A model generated the notes under the pieces. It was not told where the DNA came from. It searched no databases and saw nothing but the letters and a program-made list of their open reading frames with translations. The position numbers and the translations under genes are program-made. A stretch of DNA of 64,000 bases, from the NCBI GenBank assembly GCA_900551855.1, contig URXM01000005.1, forward strand, positions 36,479 through 100,478, read 5' to 3'. Origin of the DNA: an uncultured Eubacteriales bacterium. Lineage in GTDB: Bacteria; Bacillota; Clostridia; Christensenellales; UBA1242. Of this stretch, positions 58,791-64,000 are shown piece after piece (positions within the stretch are counted from its first letter, which is position 1; the number at the start of each line of letters is the position of its first letter).

Positions 58791-60188
58791 ATGAATAGAA
58801 CTAAGATTGTTTGTTCAATAGGGCCAACAAGCAGTGATGTAAAAACTTTGGAGAAAATGATTGACGCAGGTATGAATGTTGCCAGATTCAATATGAGCCA
58901 CGGCACTCACGAATCTCATAAAGCACTTATTGATGCTGTAAAACAAGCTCGTGCAAACAAAAATAAGCCAGTTGCTATATTGATAGATACAAAAGGTCCA
59001 GAAATAAGAATTAAGCAATTTGAAAACGGGAAGATAATGTTAAACGATGGCGACATCTTTACTCTGACAACAGATGATATTCTCGGCACACAAGAGAGAG
59101 TTAGTGTGACTTATAATAAATTGCCAAAAATTGTCAAAAAAGACACAAAAATATTGTTAAATGATGGGAATATAGAACTTAAAGTCAACAAAACAACTGC
59201 ACACGACATCATATGTACAGTTGTGCACGGCGGAGAACTTTCAAATAACAAAAGCATAAACTTACCTGGCGTAAAAACCGAAATGCCATATTTGAGCGAA
59301 CAAGATAAAAGCGATCTTTTGTTTGCCAAAGAAATGAATGCTGATTATCTTGCTATTTCATTCGTAAATTGTGCAGACGATGTTTTGCAAGTTAAAAATT
59401 ATTTAAAAGAAATCAATTTCAAAGATGTAAAAATTATCTCAAAAATTGAAAGTGAAGAAGGTGTAAACAATTACGACAAGATCTTGAAAGTTTCTGATGG
59501 AATTATGGTTGCAAGAGGAGACCTTGGAGTAGAAATTGATTTTGTAAGAATACCAATTTTGCAAAAAGAATTTATCAATAAATGCAATTATGAAGGTAAG
59601 ATAGTCATCACAGCAACCCAAATGCTTGAAAGTATGATTACACACTCCCGCCCAACCCGTGCAGAGATTTCAGATGTTGCAAATGCGATTTTAGACGGAA
59701 CAACAGCAATAATGTTATCTGGCGAAACAGCTTCAGGAGAATTCCCAGTTGAGACTGTTTCAACAATGCAAAAAATTGCCATTGAAACAGAAAACTACAC
59801 TGAAGGTAGCTATTCAAATATAATCACCCACAATGATTCAAAAAGTTTAGGTTATGCAGTATTTGCACTTTCACAAACAGAAAATGTAAAAGCGATTGTT
59901 GTCGTGACAAAATCAGGAAAATCAGCTGCAAACATAAGCAGGTTTAGACCAAGCTGTCCAATTATTGCCTGCACCCCAAGCGAAAAAGTTTACAACAAAA
60001 TGGGTTTACTGTATGGGGTTTTGCCTATTCTTGATAAGACTTACACAAATATAAATGATGTAAATAAAAGTTCTCTTCAAAAAGCACTTGAAACAAACTT
60101 GGTTAAAAAGAATGATAAAGTTGTCCTTGTAAGCGGACAAATTGCTGGAAAGAGCGGTTCAAACCTTATGATAATCAAAAAATTATAA
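58791..60188 (+). CDS. pyk: pyruvate kinase
   Basis: The 465-residue enzyme converts PEP and ADP to pyruvate and ATP. MNRTKIVCSIGPTSS start, NVARFNMSHGTHE (about 29), IDTKGPEIRI (about 67), IISKIESEEGV and MVARGDLGVEI (about 240) and ATQMLESMITHSRPTRAE (about 276-293) are present. It lacks the extra PEP-utiliser C-terminal domain of some Bacillota forms. AGAGGTG precedes the ATG. Confidence 0.96.
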   Translation: MNRTKIVCSIGPTSSDVKTLEKMIDAGMNVARFNMSHGTHESHKALIDAVKQARANKNKPVAILIDTKGPEIRIKQFENGKIMLNDGDIFTLTTDDILGTQERVSVTYNKLPKIVKKDTKILLNDGNIELKVNKTTAHDIICTVVHGGELSNNKSINLPGVKTEMPYLSEQDKSDLLFAKEMNADYLAISFVNCADDVLQVKNYLKEINFKDVKIISKIESEEGVNNYDKILKVSDGIMVARGDLGVEIDFVRIPILQKEFINKCNYEGKIVITATQMLESMITHSRPTRAEISDVANAILDGTTAIMLSGETASGEFPVETVSTMQKIAIETENYTEGSYSNIITHNDSKSLGYAVFALSQTENVKAIVVVTKSGKSAANISRFRPSCPIIACTPSEKVYNKMGLLYGVLPILDKTYTNINDVNKSSLQKALETNLVKKNDKVVLVSGQIAGKSGSNLMIIKKL

Positions 60189-60194
60189 AAAATA

Positions 60195-60267
60195 AAATAA
60201 CATATCCAATAAAACTATAAAATATCAATAAATTGTTGACTTTTAATGCTTGGATATGTTATTTTTT
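60195..60267 (+). terminator. long-loop terminator-like structure after pyk
   Basis: A perfect 15-bp inverted repeat (60195-60209 with 60250-60264, AACATATCCAA/TTGGATATGTT core) encloses a 40-base loop and is followed by TTTTTT. Confidence 0.65.
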
Positions 60268-60354
60268 ATATGCAGAATTTATTTCAACAAAATTTCATAT
60301 TACAACAAAATCTGTACACAAATTAAAAGCAATAAAGCATAACATATTATTTAT

Positions 60355-60429
60355 GCTGATGTGGCTCAGAGGTAGAGCACCGCCTTGGTAAGGCGGTGGT
60401 CGCGGGTCCGATTCCCGCCATCAGCTCCA
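60355..60429 (+). tRNA. tRNA-Thr (GGU)
   Basis: The sequence runs from GCTGATG to CATCAGCTCCA with encoded CCA. Anticodon loop TTGGTAA gives GGT; T-loop GTCCGAT. A terminator follows. It borders the decayed mobile element, but no second copy of its 3' end was seen in the window. Confidence 0.95.
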
Positions 60430-60435
60430 TAAAGC

Positions 60436-60482
60436 AAACCCTTGAAAAACCCTTATATTTAGGCAATTCAAGGGTTTTTCTT
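60436..60482 (+). terminator. terminator of tRNA-Thr
   Basis: AAACCCTTGAA / TTCAAGGGTTT with a 20-base loop is followed by TTCTTTTT. Confidence 0.8.
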
Positions 60483-60555
60483 TTTATCAAAATTTGCTAA
60501 ATTTTTAGTCCTAAAAAACATTAGATGCAAAATTTGACATCAATAGCTGCATATA

Positions 60556-61447
60556 TTATTTCTTTTCAAATTCATCATACAAACAAAAATCATCGTTAAT
60601 TTTTATAGTAATCAATATAACAATATACAATAGCCAAATGTAATTTTGATGATGAACTTCTTCTTTATCCTTTTTAGGTTGTGTTCCATGACCATATCGA
60701 TTTCTTAAAGATAGTCCATTTGTAACAAACCTATCATTTAAATAATAATTAAGATATTTAACTTCTGGTTTTGATAATAATGTACTTTCAAAATAACATA
60801 TATCTTTCCTAACGAATTTATCTAATTCCTTCCTAAATTCAATAGGATAATGATAATAATTTATGACCTCATTAGTTTTCAAGTCATACATTAAAACTAT
60901 TTGCTTGATATTTGCAAATTTTACAAATCCTTGTTTGTTGACCTTAATTATAAAACTTTGCTTCTTTCTCGAAAAACGATATATGTATATGCTTATTCTC
61001 AGTATTCTCGTGAAGTCCTGCATACCAAATGATATTGTCTTTATCTAGTCATGCACGAGTAAAAAATTTAGGTATTTCTTTTTTTATAAAGTTATATGCT
61101 TGCTCATAGTCTCTACAATACATATCACCAAACTTCTCTCTAAACGAAATTACCATATCCCATATACAACTTTGAGTATTTCTTAATTGTTCTCTTAACT
61201 CTCTTTTTTGCTCATCAGTCAAAAGTCCGTCTTTGCTAAATGCTCCACAAGATTTTTCATTGTTGCCAACATATTTTGTATAATCAGTTGGAGTATTGTC
61301 CATTGAACCAGTGTCAACATAACTCACATAGTTATAACTTACTGTGCAACTCAAAAATTCTCGCTTTGCAATTTCTTTTTCTTGACTTGCTTTGTATTTT
61401 TCTTTTGGTTTGTAATACTTACACAACAAAACAATATTATCTTTCAT
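60556..61447 (-). pseudogene. degraded MobL-like relaxase
   Basis: The first 132 codons (from ATG 61447) match the N-terminus of MobL-type relaxases (DYTKYVGNNEKSCGAFSKDG, then CIWDMVISFREKFGDMY). An in-frame TGA at 61051-61049 is followed in the same frame by DKDNIIWYAGLHENTENKHI and HISFFEKEAK, the histidine-rich metal site. Reading then shifts to a frame continuing KVNKQGFVKFANIKQ. One stop and one frameshift thus inactivate it. Relaxases nick oriT for conjugative transfer. The start overlaps the upstream remnant as ATGA. Confidence 0.72.
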
Positions 61448-61681
61448 CGTTTCATCCTTTCATAAATAGCATTTAAGACATCTTCCATTTTGTCAAGTCG
61501 AGATATAATTTCATCTTCTTTCATCTCTTTAAAAGCAACTTGTTTTAAATACGCGTTTAAAAACTCGTTAATTGACCCGTATTGACTGTTTTGGTAAACC
61601 TCTTGTAATTTGTAATTTATCAACCAATCGCTTTTCTCGCAATCTAAGCATGTTTTGGCACTTAATTTTGCTATCTCTCAT
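61444..61681 (-). pseudogene. frameshifted accessory gene upstream of the relaxase
   Basis: A GGAGG site and ATG 61681 lead into a frame that soon stops. The neighbouring frame stays open through LSAKTCLDCEKSDW, QNSQYGSINEFLNAY and RLDKMEDVLNAIYERMKR to a TGA overlapping the relaxase ATG. A 2-base loss in the GAGA run after the start would explain the shift. It may once have been a small mobilization or DNA-binding protein. Confidence 0.55.
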
Positions 61682-61766
61682 ATTCCCTCCTTTTGTTTAA
61701 TTTGATTTGTTTGAATTTTAAGTTTAATTTTACATTTCACACTTCCTTTTTAAATATTTTTACAAT

Positions 61767-61796
61767 TGTCGCTGGTTCACCATTTGAACCTGCGGG
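61767..61796. repeat. hairpin repeat, copy 1 (oriT candidate)
   Basis: TGTCGC-TGGTTCACCATTTGAACC-TGCGGG folds as CGCTGGTTCA / TGAACCTGCG with one mismatch and loop CCATT. It lies about 320 bp upstream of the relaxase start. Confidence 0.6.
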
Positions 61797-61832
61797 AAAA
61801 GTTTTTAAACTTTTTCAAACTAATTTTAGCAA

Positions 61833-61863
61833 TGTCGCATGTTCACCATTTGAACACGCGGGG
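61833..61863. repeat. hairpin repeat, copy 2 (oriT candidate)
   Basis: TGTCGC-ATGTTCACCATTTGAACA-CGCGGGG folds as CGCATGTTCA / TGAACACGCG. Relative to copy 1, stem positions change together on both sides while the loop stays CCATT. Confidence 0.6.
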
Positions 61864-61910
61864 TAAATTTATATAAGAAAAAACACCATTGCAATTTGCA
61901 AAGATGTTTA

Positions 61911-62560
61911 CTCCTTCTATATTATTAACTACATGTTTTTCTAAATCGTGGGGTTATTTTTAGCAATTTCCCATAAAAAAGTTTAAAAAATTTTTCATCC
62001 CCCCTCACTTATATACAAATCGTAAGGCACTTTTGGATTAAAAAGTCCCTAAATTAAAGCAATTAAGCCTTGTCCAAAAAAAATAAATTTTTTAATTTCA
62101 TATTTACAAGGACATGTTCTTATAAACCATCATGGACTTTACTTTTTCTTGATAACCTTATACAAAATAATCCCCCCCTATATTATTAAGTACATGTTTT
62201 TTAAAAAGTATCGTGAATTTTTACAGTTTTTAGCAAAAATTCTTAAAAATATTTTTGTCCCTCTATTATATATAAGGACATATTTTTTCAAATCGTGGGG
62301 TCATTTTTGCCATTTTATAAAAAATTTTTTAAAATTTATTTTACCTCCTCTATAATATTAACTACATTTTTTTCAAATCGTGTAGTATATTTGAACAATT
62401 TTTTCAAAAAAAGTTTAAATATTTTTGATTTATATCCCTCTCACTTATATACAAATCGTAATACACTTTTGTGCCTAAAGTCCCTAAAATAAAGGGTTTT
62501 AAACTTAAAAGTAAATTTTAATTTTTAATATCCTTCTATTATATATAAGGCCATTTTTTT
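61911..62560. repeat. AT-rich degenerate repeat array in a gene-free stretch
   Basis: The span 61682-62877 has no convincing gene. Within it, a motif like CTCTATATTATTAACTACAT with AAATCGTGGGGT recurs at about 61911, 62174, 62259 and 62344, with a partial copy at 62531. A second motif, TCACTTATATACAAATCGTA, recurs at 62000 and 62436. Two longer units of about 140 bp (61911-62050 and 62344-62487) share both motifs in order. On the minus strand the first motif ends in purine-rich AGGAGG-like runs. The function is unknown. Confidence 0.6.
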
Positions 62561-62877
62561 TGAAAAAAATTTAGGCAGTCATTGATTTTTTTGAGAAATC
62601 TAAAAAGATATTTCAACACATAAGAAAAAAGACATCAAAACTGATGTCTTAAAACTCTAAATTACAAAAGAAAACTTTTCTTTATTATTAATTTCTTTTG
62701 AAAGTAAATACTTAACAAAAAATATTAATATATATAATTATATTAGACTAAAATTACAAACTCATTTAAAAATCGCAAATTAAAACTTGTTTTATTATAA
62801 ATGTTAGTGATTATATATTAGTTGTTTCACATCTTTTTCTTTTATGGCTAATATTATGCAAATTTAAATTATTATAA

Positions 62878-63804
62878 TTATTTTAATGATCTAAACATTT
62901 GATCAATACATTTTTTCTTTTGTTCAAGATTTGGATGCACATACAAATTTAATGTTGTGCTTATGTTAGAATGTCCTAAAATCACGCTTACCGTTTTATA
63001 ATCACATTTACTTTCTATGCATCTTGTAGCAAAACTATGTCTAAGCCCGTGAAACTTTAATTCATTTATTCCTAATTTTTTCATAAATCTTTTATAATAA
63101 TTTCTGTATGTTCTAGGTTCTGTTGGTTTTTCATCGTTAGTCACAACATAATAATTATCATTTACTAGTTTCTTTAATGATTTTATAGTTTTTGACAATT
63201 CAGACGAAATCGGAATATCTCTTATTGAGTTTTTTGTCTTTGGGGTATCACTAATAATTTTTGTGTATCGATTACTTTGATTAACAATGTAAATTCTCTG
63301 AATTGTTCTTCTAACTTTTATCACTCCTTTTTCAAGATCGATATCTCCCCATTTTAAACCACATATTTCACCAATTCTCATCCCTGTTGTTAAACACATA
63401 TAAATACCGAAGTTTTTAAAAGTAAAATTTTCTTGAATATGATTTAATATTTTTTTATGATCATTCACGCTTAAAACTTCTAATTCCTTTTTTAATTCAT
63501 CAGTAGGAAACTTAATCTCTATCTGTTTATACTCATAGTAATGAAATTTAACTGCAAATTTAATAATCATTTTTAAAACAATCACTATATCTTTAATTGT
63601 TTTCTGACTTAACCCCTCTTTTAGTTTTAATAATACAAATTTTTGAACGTCTTCTTCTTGTATTTCTTCTACTTCCCCAAAGTAAGGTAAAATATGATTT
63701 TCAATCAGTAGAACATACGCTGAAAATGTTGATTGTTTTACAAATCTTTTTTTATCCTCCTTCCATAAATTTACAATCTCTTTAAAACTTTTTCTTTTGA
63801 CCAT
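62878..63804 (-). CDS. tyrosine recombinase/phage-type integrase
   Basis: The 308-residue protein has an N-terminal SAM-like core-binding domain (about 25-105) and a catalytic domain with GMRIGEICGLKW (first Arg), HGLRHSFATR (H-x-x-R) and LGHSNISTTLNLYVH (His and nucleophilic Tyr). ATG 63804 has GGAGG eight bases upstream. It is the intact gene of the right-edge element and reads leftward. It is not next to the prophage att sites and probably serves its own element. The 63832-64000 end shows no further feature. Confidence 0.92.
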   Translation of the reverse strand: MVKRKSFKEIVNLWKEDKKRFVKQSTFSAYVLLIENHILPYFGEVEEIQEEDVQKFVLLKLKEGLSQKTIKDIVIVLKMIIKFAVKFHYYEYKQIEIKFPTDELKKELEVLSVNDHKKILNHIQENFTFKNFGIYMCLTTGMRIGEICGLKWGDIDLEKGVIKVRRTIQRIYIVNQSNRYTKIISDTPKTKNSIRDIPISSELSKTIKSLKKLVNDNYYVVTNDEKPTEPRTYRNYYKRFMKKLGINELKFHGLRHSFATRCIESKCDYKTVSVILGHSNISTTLNLYVHPNLEQKKKCIDQMFRSLK

Positions 63805-64000
63805 CTTTTTAACCTCCTTAATTGTAGTCATAATTAAGTTTAATATAAAAAAGATAAGTTTTAAGCATGGAAAGAAAAAAGAAAAAATTTTAACAGCAAT
63901 TTTAAATATATGTTTAATTATTTTCTTTTGAGAAAATAAAAATTTAATGATTTTGTTTTGAGTGTCTATGCGTTTATTAATAAGTGTATAAAATTTAATT

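Larger units (their letters stand above)
60430..63804. mobile_element. remnant of a mobilizable/integrative element
   Basis: Between tRNA-Thr and the right edge are a broken relaxase, a frameshifted accessory gene, structured repeats and an intact tyrosine integrase. Together they look like a decayed integrative mobilizable element. Boundaries are uncertain; it may extend beyond 64000. Confidence 0.6.

Noticed and set aside
60400..60429. tRNA-Thr 3' end as att site of the right-edge element
   Set aside because: No second copy of the tRNA 3' end was seen in the remaining window; the element may end beyond 64000.
61049..61051. In-frame TGA in the relaxase read as a sense codon (recoding)
   Set aside because: TGA ends the sbcD-like, secG and portal genes in ATGA overlaps and drives the prfB frameshift, so it is a normal stop. 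A frameshift follows as well.
61911..62560. CRISPR array
   Set aside because: Repeats are degenerate, unevenly spaced and of two types; there are no unique spacers of constant length and no cas genes.
62878..63804. Tyrosine integrase as the prophage's own integrase
   Set aside because: It is 19 kb from attR and no copy of the 15-bp att repeat was seen near it; it sits with relaxase remnants of another element.

Overview
The window is a low-G+C Bacillota chromosome segment, most likely from an uncultured Clostridia-like gut bacterium. This is inferred from Shine-Dalgarno style, the secG-rnr-smpB-ssrA order, the tRNA sequences and AT-rich housekeeping genes. It carries one essentially complete prophage of about 36.7 kb and, at the right edge, a decayed mobilizable element with a tyrosine integrase.

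Left flank (1-6833): rpsT, ung, tRNA-Leu, tRNA-Cys, tRNA-Gly, a ybaK-type deacylase, an SbcD/SbcC-like (YhaO/YhaN-like) nuclease pair, and a membrane-anchored DUF4097-like protein.

Prophage (6834-43495): it is bounded by a 15-bp direct repeat, AGAAAAATTAGTCCA. The right copy overlaps the stop codon of alaS, so the phage sits at the 3' end of alaS and regenerates the gene end. All phage genes but one read leftward. From right to left they are: ribbon-helix-helix and XRE regulators; ERF annealing protein, PD-(D/E)XK nuclease, SSB, ERCC4 nuclease, replisome organizer and DnaC-like loader; a second diversified protein; ASCH and VTT proteins; a late regulator; a methyl-donor cassette (ParB-DNA methyltransferase, compact SAH/MTA nucleosidase, compact SAM synthetase); terminase, scaffold, capsid and portal; three membrane proteins; tail and receptor-binding genes; and a diversity-generating retroelement (DGR). 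The DGR has a variable protein with VR1, Avd, the template repeat TR and a reverse transcriptase. A second variable repeat (VR2) lies 26 kb away in the replication region. TR differs from VR1 at 18 positions and from VR2 at 13, and every difference is at a template adenine. The rightward exception is a four-helix membrane 'moron' gene with its own strong promoter, a palindromic operator candidate and almost no leader. No tyrosine or serine integrase, lysin or long tape measure was recognised in the prophage. A DDE (rve) transposase occupies the usual integrase position beside attL.

Right flank (43496-60429): alaS (short form), a two-TM protein, the operon prfB (programmed frameshift)-tsaD-two PnuC-like genes-peptidase U32, an MFS transporter, a small protein with a PIN-domain nuclease, an acidic membrane coiled-coil protein, ssrA, smpB, rnr, secG, a small membrane protein, pyk and tRNA-Thr.

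Right edge (60430-64000): a broken MobL-like relaxase and accessory gene, twin covarying hairpins that could be an oriT, an AT-rich degenerate repeat array and a tyrosine integrase. The strongest leads are the two-target DGR with its target-side GAAA-loop hairpins and the phage-encoded SAM cassette.
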